Source of the DNA: a bacterium F11
GTDB taxonomy: Bacteria; Elusimicrobiota; Elusimicrobia; F11
Reading direction: 5' to 3'
Assembly: GCA_002176905.1 (NCBI GenBank)
Contig: MSYE01000193.1
Location: 1-64,000, forward strand
Length of the DNA stretch: 64,000 bases
Shown: positions 46,589 to 54,931 of the stretch, piece after piece
Position numbering within the stretch: position 1 is the first letter of the stretch
Layout of the letters: the number at the start of each line of letters is the position of its first letter
Translations under genes and position numbers: made by a program
Notes under the pieces: model-generated
Seen by the model: only the letters and a program-made list of their open reading frames with translations
What the model was told of the DNA's origin: nothing
The model's database searches: none

Positions 46589-48118
46589 TCATTCTGATTC
46601 GACGCCGATTTCCCCCCCATGGGCTTCTACCCAAAGTTTGGCTATTGCGAGACCTATGCCTGTCCCCTGATTTGACTTTGCGGAGCGTCCTTGAAAGAAC
46701 CGGTCAAAAACAAAAGGGAGATCCTTTAATGGGATACCTTGCCCCTGATCTTTGATGGTGACACGAAATTTGTTTTTTTCGTTTTTAAGGCCAATATTAA
46801 TGCTTCTTTGAGATGGGCTGAACTTAATCGCATTAGACAATAAGTTTGTAATGACCTGAATTATCTTTCTTCTATCACAATTTACGATCATTTTTTCCGT
46901 ATTGCTACTCAATCGAATTTCTAGTTTTTTTCTTGTGGCGAGTTCTGAGGCTTCGCTTAATGCTTGATGGCAGATTTCTAATAGGTCACTTTCTTCCATA
47001 TCCAAGAGGACTTTTTTGTCTTTAACTTGAAATAGACTAAGCAGATCCATTACATAAGCTTTAAGACGATCGGTGTTTCTGTGCATAATCTCAATATATT
47101 CAAGGGATTTCTCTGGTCCTTCGCCAGATCTGAGATTACCTTCTAATAATTCCGTTATGGATTCAATCGTTGCGAGGGGGCTTTTCAATTCGTGTGTTAT
47201 CCCTGCCAAGGTGTGTTCCTGATAAAAAGAACTCTTTTTAACAAAATAAGCGTACAGGAAAGGGCCTATTGAAAAAATTCCACTCAAGACAATTAAAAAT
47301 GAAAAGAATAACTTTAAATTTAATCCTGGGTGTTGGCCTGCTTGGTTATAGAGGTAATAAATCATTGGTAACGCAACGAGCAACAGCATTCCGTATATCA
47401 TGACCAAAAGGCCGGCGCGCCTTAAGACAATCTTCAAGTTCAAAAGCTGATGATTGACAATTGCATAAAAAATAAAGAGATGAGCAACGGGGATACAATA
47501 CAGGGCAAAAGTGGGAACGGGGATATTAAAATTGGGAAGGAAAATCATAGATCCCCCTCCATAACCTATGATATGAGCCAAAATTACATGGGCAATTTGA
47601 TTTCTTTTTATTCCCGAACTTTTCATAAGACCCTGGAGAAGGAAAACCAACACGACGATAGAAATAAATACAAACCATAAAATAAAAAACATATATAAAG
47701 GTCCTGGCTCTAAAATAAATCGAAATCCCATTTTTGGCACCACCCTATCCACAAAATTCGGGTGAAAGGTAATTAACAAGAAAAGAAATCCAATTGAATA
47801 ACTAATACGTCTAAGCCAAAAATGGGTCTTATTCTGAGATGTTGATATTAGATGCAAAATGAAGGAAAGATAGGTTGCGGGTAAAAATGAAGAAGGACAA
47901 TGCAAAAACCGAGCAAAGAAGAGGCTGGTTTTTTCGTCTTTGGCGGAGATCATGAGGTAGAGGAAGAAGGCCCAGGCGGCTATAAGAAGAAGGTAGATTC
48001 CAAAAGGGCGGACAATGGGTTTTTTCCAGTCGGAAACGATGGAGAAGAGGCCTAGGGCGAAGGTTATTCCAACGGTGATCAGGGCGGCGAATTCGTAATG
48101 GGAGAAGGTGGAATCCAT
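46589..48118 (-). CDS. Sensor histidine kinase with 7TM domain, C-terminal strand cut by a TGA
   Basis: A 509-residue kinase of the local paralogue group: membrane helices 8-300, H-box GITHELKSPLATIE, N-box VITNLLSNAIKFS, G1 DQGQGIP, F-box FDRFFQG and G2 GTGIGLAIA. It stops after GVESE. Beyond the TGA the same frame reads DGKGSQFWFFLPTDL and then a TGA overlapping the next kinase start as ATGA. Paralogues have Gly at the TGA site ([10 protein letters not shown]). So one GGA to TGA change has removed 16 residues. The ATP site is complete, so activity may survive. Confidence 0.85.
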   Translation of the reverse strand: MDSTFSHYEFAALITVGITFALGLFSIVSDWKKPIVRPFGIYLLLIAAWAFFLYLMISAKDEKTSLFFARFLHCPSSFLPATYLSFILHLISTSQNKTHFWLRRISYSIGFLFLLITFHPNFVDRVVPKMGFRFILEPGPLYMFFILWFVFISIVVLVFLLQGLMKSSGIKRNQIAHVILAHIIGYGGGSMIFLPNFNIPVPTFALYCIPVAHLFIFYAIVNHQLLNLKIVLRRAGLLVMIYGMLLLVALPMIYYLYNQAGQHPGLNLKLFFSFLIVLSGIFSIGPFLYAYFVKKSSFYQEHTLAGITHELKSPLATIESITELLEGNLRSGEGPEKSLEYIEIMHRNTDRLKAYVMDLLSLFQVKDKKVLLDMEESDLLEICHQALSEASELATRKKLEIRLSSNTEKMIVNCDRRKIIQVITNLLSNAIKFSPSQRSINIGLKNEKNKFRVTIKDQGQGIPLKDLPFVFDRFFQGRSAKSNQGTGIGLAIAKLWVEAHGGEIGVESE

Positions 48119-48428
48119 TTTCTTTTTATCCTAAAACAGATGTCATCATGCGTGAATGATGAGCTCCTTTGTGGAGTAAAAACTGTTTTGCTTGAAATTG
48201 ATTAACTTGTTTGTGTTCGTGTTAGGAAGGGTTTCATTTTACCGCAATATCCTTGCTTGAGATACCGGTTTGGGGCCACCCAATGTAAATTTTTCATCAA
48301 TTTCTTGTAAACATAGAATATTGTTTTGTTGATAATAAACGATTTTCATCAAAGTCGGACTTTATCGCCGGTTCAACCATTCCTTCTGTTCCGCTTCCGC
48401 ATCCCATTCTAGTAATGTAAGATTTTGC
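48119..48428. other. Divergent intergenic region, no gene seen
   Basis: This 310-bp AT-rich stretch separates the minus-strand kinase from the plus-strand glycosyltransferase and should hold both promoters. I see no strong palindrome, RNA gene or conserved leader in it. Confidence 0.4.
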
Positions 48429-50321
48429 GTGTCTTCATCGAAAACAGGTCATCAACCATTCCATTTTTTTTCTGCCAATTGGAAGATTTTTGCCTTGCTT
48501 GCCTTCCTTCTGCTGACATTTCAAGTGGCCTCAATCATAAAAACGCATTCCAGCACGGTCGATGAACCGTCACTTATTGCGGTGGGGTCCTACTCCATCA
48601 AAACAGGAAAAATGGATTTGGAATATTGGTTTCAACCGCCGTTAATGAAATATTTGTTCGGCCTTTTTTCGCTTCCCTTATTTCCCAATCTTCCTGCGCT
48701 CCCGAACCAAACCGATCCCTTCCAAAGCTACGAATTTGGATACAAATACCTCTATCAGAACACGGTTTCTGCCCAAACCCTTTTGTCTTTTGCCAGGCTT
48801 CCGGTTCTCTTTCTCTCGCTCTTCCTTGGATGGATTGTCTTCCTGTGGGGAAAACATTGGTTCGGCATCAAAGGAGGTCTCTTTTCACTTGCCGCCTATG
48901 TATTAGAACCCAATCTGATCGCCCACTCGGGGCTGGCCACCACCGATATCGGGTTAACCCTTTTTATGTTTCTGGCCACATTTCTGTTCATGCGATTCAT
49001 TGAAACCAAAGAAAAGCGATTTCTCGTTCTGGGAGCCGTCTGTGTTGGACTTGCTGTGACCAGCAAAATCTCAGGGATTTTTTGCGTGGTGTGGTTTTTG
49101 CTTCTAACCTTATTCGGCAACCCCAACAAAAAGAAATTTCCTCCTTTCAAATTGAAAGACCGAACAGTTGATTTTTTGATGATGATGGGAATTCTCACCC
49201 TCGTTGTTATCTTGGTTTACCAAGTTCGTTATTTCCCAAGGTTCTTTGATTTGTTTAAAGAAATGTTTGGGATTAATTTCGGGGAACACGCCTGGGCCAA
49301 CTATGTTAATTTCTTTCACGGCGAACATCGGCCCGGGGGATGGATCAGTTATTTTCTTGCTGCTTTTCTCATCAAAACGCCGATTCCTTTTTTGATTCTT
49401 GTTGCCTTGGGGATTTCTTTGTCCAAAGAAAAGAAGAAATTGCTCTTTCTTCTTATTCCAATTGCAAGTTTTTTTGTTATTTGTTCGATTTCATCCAAAC
49501 AAAACGGACTGCGGTATCTTCTGCCCATTTATCCTTTTCTGTGTGTTCTCATCGGGTCACTCGGAACCATTAGAAAACCCAAACGACTTCATCTTGGTGT
49601 GGCAGCCCTTTTTCTCTGGCTTAGCATTGAGATGGTCATGATCTATCCCAATTACCTCACCTATTTTAATCAACTCATTGGAGGCCCCAAACAAGGCTAT
49701 AAATGGTTTGTGGATTGCAACCTAGACTGGGGACAAGACTATCCCGCTGTAAAGAAGGCCCTTGATCAACAAGCCCCGGCGGAAATGATCCTTGCGACCT
49801 TCGGTCCCGGCGATAGAGACTTGCATTTCGGCAAAAATCGACAGGATCTTCTTCACGGAGGATACAATTACAGCCAGAATTACAAACATATCAACTCCCT
49901 CACCCCCAAAAAAGAACTTCTGGTCATCAGCGCCTCCATTCTTCAGGGATTCGGATTATCTGATCCCACTGTTTTTTCCTGGCTCCATCAACGGGCCCCT
50001 TTGTCACAACCAGCCAATAGCACCTTTATCTATGACATCACAAACGATGTCGAAAGCCAGTATAAGATTGGGATGATTTATTCCCGAAACCGAAAATACA
50101 ACTTGGCCCTGCGCCAATTTCATCGAACAACCGGATTGAGACCAAACGAACCCACTCCTTATATTTCGAAGGGAGATGTCTATTTTGAATTGGAAAAATG
50201 GTCAGACGCCAAAGAAGCCTATGAACAGGCTCTTCAGAAATCACAAAAAAAGCCTCAATTTGAATCATTGGAATCCATTATCAAATCCAAAATCAAGCAA
50301 TTGCCTGTTTCCCAAATATGA
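48429..50321 (+). CDS. Membrane glycosyltransferase with C-terminal TPR unit
   Basis: A 630-residue GT-C type protein. The first loop after helix 1 has STVDEPSLIAVG, with the acidic pair usual for PMT-like enzymes, then QPPLMKYLFG. About ten membrane helices follow, then a soluble loop with NLDWGQDYPAVK, a marker of this subfamily. Two TPR-like units end the protein (QYKIGMIYSRNRKYNLALRQF, PYISKGDVYFELEKW). It probably transfers a sugar from a polyprenyl carrier on the periplasmic side. GTG start with a poor ribosome site. It overlaps the next gene by ATGA. Confidence 0.75.
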   Translation: MSSSKTGHQPFHFFSANWKIFALLAFLLLTFQVASIIKTHSSTVDEPSLIAVGSYSIKTGKMDLEYWFQPPLMKYLFGLFSLPLFPNLPALPNQTDPFQSYEFGYKYLYQNTVSAQTLLSFARLPVLFLSLFLGWIVFLWGKHWFGIKGGLFSLAAYVLEPNLIAHSGLATTDIGLTLFMFLATFLFMRFIETKEKRFLVLGAVCVGLAVTSKISGIFCVVWFLLLTLFGNPNKKKFPPFKLKDRTVDFLMMMGILTLVVILVYQVRYFPRFFDLFKEMFGINFGEHAWANYVNFFHGEHRPGGWISYFLAAFLIKTPIPFLILVALGISLSKEKKKLLFLLIPIASFFVICSISSKQNGLRYLLPIYPFLCVLIGSLGTIRKPKRLHLGVAALFLWLSIEMVMIYPNYLTYFNQLIGGPKQGYKWFVDCNLDWGQDYPAVKKALDQQAPAEMILATFGPGDRDLHFGKNRQDLLHGGYNYSQNYKHINSLTPKKELLVISASILQGFGLSDPTVFSWLHQRAPLSQPANSTFIYDITNDVESQYKIGMIYSRNRKYNLALRQFHRTTGLRPNEPTPYISKGDVYFELEKWSDAKEAYEQALQKSQKKPQFESLESIIKSKIKQLPVSQI

Positions 50322-51061
50322 CGGATTCCTTGCCTCTTGAACATCATCTCAAACATCAATCCAAGCACTCTCAGGATTTTTTTTGGCACCGCATCCGCTG
50401 GCATGTGGTGGGATGGTATATACCCAAGAAAATGTCATCTCGTCTTTTGGATATAGGAGCGGGCGCTGGTTTTTTGGGCGGCTACTTAAAGAGGAAATTT
50501 CCAACATGCACTTACTGCTATTCAGAACCCATCACCCACATTGAAAAGGCTCTAGAGAAAACATACGGAAAGGAGTCCAATTACCGAAATAAGTTATCCT
50601 ACCGTGACATTGAGGTTGTTACGCTTCTTGATGTATTGGAACATCAGGAAAATGACCATGACTTTCTTACCGAGATACTTCACAAAATGGCCCCAAATTC
50701 GAAGCTTATTATCATGGTGCCGGCCTTTCAATTTTTATGGTCAGAATGGGATAAAAACCTGGGACACTTTAGACGTTATAGAAAAAAAACGTTACGAACC
50801 CTCCTGGAGGGTGCAGATGGCCAATGGAGGCACTCTTTTTACCTATTCCCAGAGATGGTTCCCCTTGCCATCTACAGAAAATGGAAACACAAACTTTTTC
50901 CTTCCTCGCAAAACACTCAAAATAACGTTGAATTCCCAAGACTCCCACCGCTTATGAACCATCTCCTATTTTTAACCAGCCGATTATTTCTTCTTTTCCG
51001 ATCCTTTTCTCCAATTGGAACCACATTGGTAGGCGTCTTTCAAAAAAATCCAAGAATCTAA
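50318..51061 (+). CDS. Class I SAM-dependent methyltransferase
   Basis: A 247-residue protein with motif I LLDIGAGAGFLGG near residue 43, VTLLDVLEHQENDHDFL as motif IV, and VPAFQFLWSEWDKNLGHFRRY. This last segment is shared by a group of methyltransferases found in glycan and lipid gene clusters. C-terminal hydrophobic helices (about 210-235) may touch the membrane. The ATGA overlap with the glycosyltransferase implies a joint role, for instance methylating a lipid-linked sugar (inference). Confidence 0.82.
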   Translation: MTDSLPLEHHLKHQSKHSQDFFWHRIRWHVVGWYIPKKMSSRLLDIGAGAGFLGGYLKRKFPTCTYCYSEPITHIEKALEKTYGKESNYRNKLSYRDIEVVTLLDVLEHQENDHDFLTEILHKMAPNSKLIIMVPAFQFLWSEWDKNLGHFRRYRKKTLRTLLEGADGQWRHSFYLFPEMVPLAIYRKWKHKLFPSSQNTQNNVEFPRLPPLMNHLLFLTSRLFLLFRSFSPIGTTLVGVFQKNPRI

Positions 51062-51065
51062 GAGG

Positions 51066-51130
51066 ATGGGCCGCGCGAGAATCGAACCTGCCCGTCCGAC
51101 AGGCGGGCTCGCAACCTTGCCCTAAAGAGG
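51066..51130 (-). pseudogene. Relic copy of the tRNA-Lys 3' half with a 21-bp palindrome inside
   Basis: 51063-51087 is identical to 52167-52191, the 3' end of the intact tRNA-Lys(CUU) plus 5 flanking bases. The relic is then split by CTGCCCGTCCGACAGGCGGG-type sequence at 51088-51108. It resumes with TCGCAACCTTG and diverges after AAGAGG. The D arm and the 5' acceptor are missing, so it cannot be a tRNA. It looks like one end of an insertion at the tRNA 3' end. Confidence 0.75.
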
Positions 51131-51220
51131 AAGAGTTGCCCTCGTCGACAATGATTGATTGTCATCCGTTTTTGGTTAATTTTAAAGTCTCTCAATTGTC
51201 CCTATGCTATGTATTCATAA

Positions 51221-51312
51221 TTACCTAACAAACTAAATTTAATGTATTTGTTAGGTACTCCTTGTTTTTGTTACCAAACCGTACTAGAATAATAGATATG
51301 TTAGGTAACAAA
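51221..51312 (+). promoter_or_regulatory. Repeated TTAGGTAAC operator-like words
   Basis: TTACCTAACAAA at 51221, TTTGTTAGGTA at 51247 (an inverted pair) and GTTAGGTAACAAA at 51300 share one core word. A weaker TTGTTACC lies near 51268. They surround the likely promoter of the small two-gene set starting at 51324, suggesting repression by its own product. Confidence 0.5.
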
Positions 51313-51323
51313 GGGGATCACCA

Positions 51324-51644
51324 ATGGCTGGTGTTATAAAAGGCGTTTTAAGAGAAGAGTTAAACAATTCCATCCGAATGAAAAAGGCCTATGAACGGGA
51401 ACTAAAAAAACTCCCTCCTGGGAATATCAGCATAAAAAAAATACGAGGCCACTACTATTCCTATCGAGTTCAACGAGAGGGAAAGCGTGTGCGATTCTTT
51501 TATATCGGTAAGACCTCAAAAAAGGCGTGGGAGAAGCATTCGGAGGCAAAAGAAGTAAGGGCAAAATATAAAAAGCTACTATCTCAGGTGAAGAAGCAAA
51601 TACGATTTTTGAAAGGAGCCTTACGTGGAAAAGAAGCAATATGA
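51324..51644 (+). CDS. DUF6788-like small basic protein
   Basis: A 106-residue basic protein. KLPPGNISIKKIRGHYYSYRVQREGK and FFYIGK match my memory of a family (DUF6788) that often sits next to a nucleotidyltransferase-like gene in environmental genomes. A long charged C-terminal helix follows. It overlaps the next gene, whose GTG start lies inside it with AGGAG upstream, so translation is coupled. A toxin-antitoxin-like or mobile function is possible but unproven. Confidence 0.65.
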   Translation: MAGVIKGVLREELNNSIRMKKAYERELKKLPPGNISIKKIRGHYYSYRVQREGKRVRFFYIGKTSKKAWEKHSEAKEVRAKYKKLLSQVKKQIRFLKGALRGKEAI

Positions 51645-51936
51645 ACTATGCCATGAGATATTAAGGCGATTTTACAAACATGGCCTTCTGGAGAATATTA
51701 TTCTGATCGGGAGTTGGTGTATCCTGTTTTACAAAAACTATTTTCATCCATCCAAATTCTTGAATGAAGCCGCTTTAAATCGGATGGCAATTGATTTATT
51801 AGAGGGACTTATCGATAAAGGTGAAGGAAGAGTGCTCAAAAAAACCTTTAATTCGGTACCGAGCAAATGGCAAAAGCAGATCTTAAAAGGCCTCGATGAT
51901 AAAATCCATCGAAAAATCTTATTGGCAATTCTGTAA
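51625..51936 (+). pseudogene. Nucleotidyltransferase-like remnant (GSW motif, catalytic Asp pair missing)
   Basis: The 103-residue frame starts like minimal nucleotidyltransferases: LLENIILIGSWCILFYKNYF. In full-length relatives a stretch with the metal-binding Asp pair follows this helix. Here the sequence jumps from about residue 43 directly to a C-terminal-like helical part (LNEAALNRMAIDLLEG, VPSKWQKQIL). An internal in-frame deletion is the simplest reading, leaving a protein without the catalytic site. A shortened functional form is the alternative. Confidence 0.6.
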
Positions 51937-52062
51937 ATGGATGCATAAAACTCTCCGATTGGTCCAAACGTGTCTCGAAAATGTCTCTCTGCCATGTACG
52001 ATTCCAGCATATTCCTGGCTAATCTGACCTACTCCCACTTAAAGCTTCAACCGGAAGAGCAA

Positions 52063-52172
52063 GGGCCGCGCGAGAACCCTCCTACGTCAAGGCTTCGGAG
52101 GGCGAGATACTTTCTTTTGCGCTTATTGCGGTGGGAAAGAATTTATCCTCCGTAGCTTTAGCGTAGGAGGAT
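52063..52172. repeat. Second tRNA-Lys end fragment and two palindromes
   Basis: GGGCCGCGCGAGAA at 52063-52076 repeats 14 bases of the tRNA-Lys 3' end. A CCCTCC...GGAGGG hairpin follows (52078-52102). ATCCTCC...GGAGGAT at 52145-52172 runs up to the intact tRNA. These look like successive insertions of a palindromic element at the tRNA end. Confidence 0.65.
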
Positions 52173-52244
52173 GGGCCGCGCGAGAATCGAACTCGCAACC
52201 TTGTCCTTAAGAGGGACCTGCTCTACCAGTTGAGCTAGCGGCCC
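52172..52244 (-). tRNA. tRNA-Lys (anticodon CUU)
   Basis: A 73-nt cloverleaf. The acceptor is GGGCCGC with GCGGCCC, the D arm TAGCTCAACTGGTAGAGC, the anticodon stem GTCC with GGAC has loop CTCTTAA (CTT), and the T arm is GCGAGTTCGATTCTCGC. Its 3' end is the repeated word of the adjacent small island. Confidence 0.95.
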
Positions 52245-52307
52245 GTGCCGGGGGCTGGCAACCTTTTTGTGGAAGGGATGGTTATCTTACCAAAAGTTGA
52301 GGAGGGA

Positions 52308-52565
52308 TTACCCTTCTTCTGATTCGTGATCACAAACTTTGCTTGTGTCTATTGATACATCGTCACCTTTTTTAATGAATTTGTCTCGTTGGTTAAGAAA
52401 AGATATCAATTCCTTGGCCGTCATGTTCTCAGCAGAGCACGTATAGAACCGCGCCTCAGCCCCAAACTTTTGAAGTATGGCCTTCTCCAGGCTTTCCGGG
52501 GTAAAGGGCGCTGGCGAGTTTATCATCATTTTTATCACTTCATGTCCGTGAATGGGATCTCCCAC
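52308..52565 (-). CDS. YecH-like metal-binding protein (TIGR03853 type)
   Basis: An 85-residue protein. IHGHEVIKMM at the N-terminus, ESLEKAILQKFGAEARFYTCSAENMTA and a C-terminal KVCDH give the His, Cys and Cys-His residues typical of this family of probable metal-binding proteins. The role is unknown. It is 70 bp downstream of the carbonic anhydrase-like gene on the same strand. Confidence 0.85.
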   Translation of the reverse strand: MGDPIHGHEVIKMMINSPAPFTPESLEKAILQKFGAEARFYTCSAENMTAKELISFLNQRDKFIKKGDDVSIDTSKVCDHESEEG

Positions 52566-52635
52566 TTTTCTCTCCTTTCATCATCAGCAATATCGAATTA
52601 TCGGGTGATTGTACCAAAAACCTGAATGTGATTCT

Positions 52636-53013
52636 TTATGGGTTAACCTCTTGGACGTTGAAATTGTTATCAATCCACAATCCGATGACGTCAACCTTGC
52701 CCACTTTTTTTTGGAGAACCCGGATGGCCTTCTTGATCTGGTCCTTTTGTTGGTCTTCTGAGGCAGGGTTCCCCGCACACCCATCATGACCGGCAATGGC
52801 GACCCCCAGGGAATGGTGATTCTCAAGAGATATTTTCAATCTGTTTTCAATCGACCGAAGGGAACCCTCAGGCTTCTGTTCGGATACGATGAGGTTGGGA
52901 CCGGGTTCTGTAACCGAGTCAACATAATCAACTTGAAACCGCTTTTGGAGATAACGAATGACAGGCAACTGAACCCGTCCGTCCATACAATTGATAACCG
53001 TGCAAAATTTCAT
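52636..53013 (-). CDS. Small carbonic anhydrase-like protein
   Basis: A 125-residue protein. INCMDGRVQLP near the N-terminus and IAGHDGCAGN later supply the Cys-x-Asp-x-Arg and His-x-x-Cys residues that bind zinc in beta-carbonic anhydrases. The protein is much shorter than classical enzymes (about 200 residues), so it belongs to a reduced branch with unproven activity. AAGG lies 7 nt before the ATG at 53013; a longer in-frame start at 53058 is not favoured. Confidence 0.75.
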   Translation of the reverse strand: MKFCTVINCMDGRVQLPVIRYLQKRFQVDYVDSVTEPGPNLIVSEQKPEGSLRSIENRLKISLENHHSLGVAIAGHDGCAGNPASEDQQKDQIKKAIRVLQKKVGKVDVIGLWIDNNFNVQEVNP

Positions 53014-53154
53014 TTGGGAACCTTCATGGGATAGAAATTGTTTTATGCTTTGAAACAACCAGGTCTCATTTTAAGAAAGATCCAAAGAGGGGGTCAAATG
53101 GCCATAGAGAAATACATATGCTATAAATACCCTAATATCGGTTTTGGAGTGTAG

Positions 53155-53625
53155 ATGAATCAAATTATTATTCGGGCATCTCTCAGAAATTATCAGATTG
53201 GAATTGCTGCCGGCGTTGTTTTGTTGTTACTCGGAATAAAGATGAGAGCCACCCAACCCACCGGGGGAATCCTCTTTATTTTGGTGGGAGTGGCCCTCTT
53301 GGCTGTATCCTATTATAAGCTTACCAACCGACGAAATATTTACATTCTTTCTTCACAAGGAATCGAGTATTGTCAAACCCGCATCAAACCGCTTCCCTGG
53401 AAAGAGATAGCGGCTTCAAAAAAGATCGAATTCGAAGGGAGCTTTTATATTTTGCTAAAAGTGGAACAAGTGTCTCGCTTTGATTCCCAACTCACCCATG
53501 AGGAGAGCCTTCTGCCCGCCGGCGCAGAAAGCGTAGGGATCAATTCCCTTTCGCTGCGCATCACCGGTACCGATGCCAATGTGGATAAAATCCTCCAACT
53601 GGTCCGTCAAAGAACTTCCGCCTAG
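53155..53625 (+). CDS. Two-helix membrane protein with a soluble C-terminal domain
   Basis: A 156-residue protein. Two hydrophobic helices (about 14-31 and 37-54) form a hairpin, followed by a cytoplasmic domain with strand-like IYILSSQGIEYCQ and LPWKEIAASKKIEF. This layout resembles small bacterial PH-domain-like proteins (the PH_10 or STM3941 kind). Function unknown. No operon partner is clear. Confidence 0.6.
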   Translation: MNQIIIRASLRNYQIGIAAGVVLLLLGIKMRATQPTGGILFILVGVALLAVSYYKLTNRRNIYILSSQGIEYCQTRIKPLPWKEIAASKKIEFEGSFYILLKVEQVSRFDSQLTHEESLLPAGAESVGINSLSLRITGTDANVDKILQLVRQRTSA

Positions 53626-53796
53626 AAACCTTTCTTTATGGGGTCCCTCCGGATTTTCGTCCGGGGTACCATTTATTTGCCCGGCTTCGCCTTCGGCTAC
53701 GCCGCGGCATCCGACGGCTGCCAGGGGACGACATCTCGGCGAAGCCAAGGACACCTCCCCCCCTGGATTCATATCCGGGGTTTCCGGCGGAGTCGG
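53626..53796. other. GC-rich non-coding stretch
   Basis: The stretch is richer in G and C than its surroundings and has short inverted words (TCCGGATTTTCGTCCGG, CGCCTTCGGCTACGCC). A reading frame covers it, but its product is arginine- and proline-rich without any family look, and a good lipoprotein start lies at its end. I treat it as leader or repeat material. Confidence 0.4.
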
Positions 53797-54168
53797 ATGA
53801 AGGTGTTCAAATCCCTCGCGTGTTGTTTGTTCGGTTCCGTTCTCATCCTTGGTTGCGCCACTATTGTTAAACACGAGGCCTCCTTCTCTGCAAAAGACTT
53901 TGGAATTGATGAAGGATTGTATGACACCCATATCTTACCTTGCGTTTCCGCATCGAAATTTGCTGCCTCGGGAATCGAACAATTTTTGGGAGGAGAGGAT
54001 CTGGGGGAGAAGGACTGTCGCATTGCCATGGCCTTTGACTCTCAAGCCGACATTGATACCTATAAAAAATCCCGAATGTTAAAAGGCCTGAGTGCCGATT
54101 TCCTGGATTTCACAATGCCAGACGGCTCAACAAAAAAAATCGAAATACACAAATACATCTCGAAGTAA
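53797..54168 (+). CDS. Small lipoprotein
   Basis: A 123-residue protein. The signal MKVFKSLACCLFGSVLIL is followed by the lipobox LGCA with Cys near residue 21. The mature part is acidic with SFSAKDFGIDEG and FLGGEDLGEKDC, and ends in a short basic segment. I do not recognise it. Anchored at the envelope by inference. Confidence 0.6.
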   Translation: MKVFKSLACCLFGSVLILGCATIVKHEASFSAKDFGIDEGLYDTHILPCVSASKFAASGIEQFLGGEDLGEKDCRIAMAFDSQADIDTYKKSRMLKGLSADFLDFTMPDGSTKKIEIHKYISK

Positions 54169-54299
54169 AACGACAGGAATCCGTCTTCTTAGAAAGACAA
54201 CAAGAATACCCCCCTAAATATCCTAAAATCAACTTTGATAAGTGATGTAATTTCCTCTTTTGGGGGCAGAAACTGGAAACCTTATTTGGAATTCTCATA

Positions 54300-54926
54300 T
54301 TGGTCGTTATCCTCGTTGGAATTGGACTGGTTCGTAAGAGAAACCAAGAAATTTGTTTAACGAAAATGCGATTTCAAATATCGGACATCACCAAAGAACT
54401 TTCCAAAAAACAAGATGCCCTTTTTCAGCCCATCAACAAACAGATTCTTTCCCAGGGATTCTACATTCGGCTTGATTTCACCATGGACAACAAACAATCC
54501 TTCTCTGCCTGCCGGATGTACGAACACGGCCCAACACGATCCAAATGCATTTTAAAATTTCCTAGCAAGTCATCCCGTCAAAAAACAATAATGGAAGTTT
54601 ATTCTCAGTTTGAGGATGGGTCCATCCTTTTTTCCACCAATTCGCTAGACGATCAGAAATATTCCTTCCCCCCTTCTGTTACGGTTCAAAAATACTCCCC
54701 CGAAGACAGCGTTGAAACCATCATTGATTCCCACACCGAAACAGCTTACCGCCTTAATGAGGGCGGCAAAAAAGTGATTTTCAATCCAAAAGAACCTCTT
54801 TTTGGTTTCTTACAGAAACGATATCAGGAGAGAATGACACATCTGAATTCGCTTGGCCTGTTCACAAAAAAGAACCAATTCTGGACACCCCGGTTTTCCT
54901 TAAAGAGACTTTTTTCAAAACCTTGA
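54300..54926 (+). CDS. Membrane-anchored protein of unknown function
   Basis: A single N-terminal helix (VVILVGIGLV and the residues just before) anchors a mostly soluble 208-residue protein. The start is uncertain: the TTG at 54300 cuts the helix, while a CTG at 54273 after GGGGG would give a full one. The soluble part has QEICLTKMRFQISDITKELSK and beta-like segments but no family I know. The following gene begins within its stop codon. Confidence 0.5.
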   Translation: MVVILVGIGLVRKRNQEICLTKMRFQISDITKELSKKQDALFQPINKQILSQGFYIRLDFTMDNKQSFSACRMYEHGPTRSKCILKFPSKSSRQKTIMEVYSQFEDGSILFSTNSLDDQKYSFPPSVTVQKYSPEDSVETIIDSHTETAYRLNEGGKKVIFNPKEPLFGFLQKRYQERMTHLNSLGLFTKKNQFWTPRFSLKRLFSKP

Positions 54927-54931
54927 AGAAA

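Noticed and set aside
46541..46591. UGA recoded as glycine
   Set aside because: Although TGA sits at a Gly position, many other genes in the window end correctly at TGA, so the code is standard.
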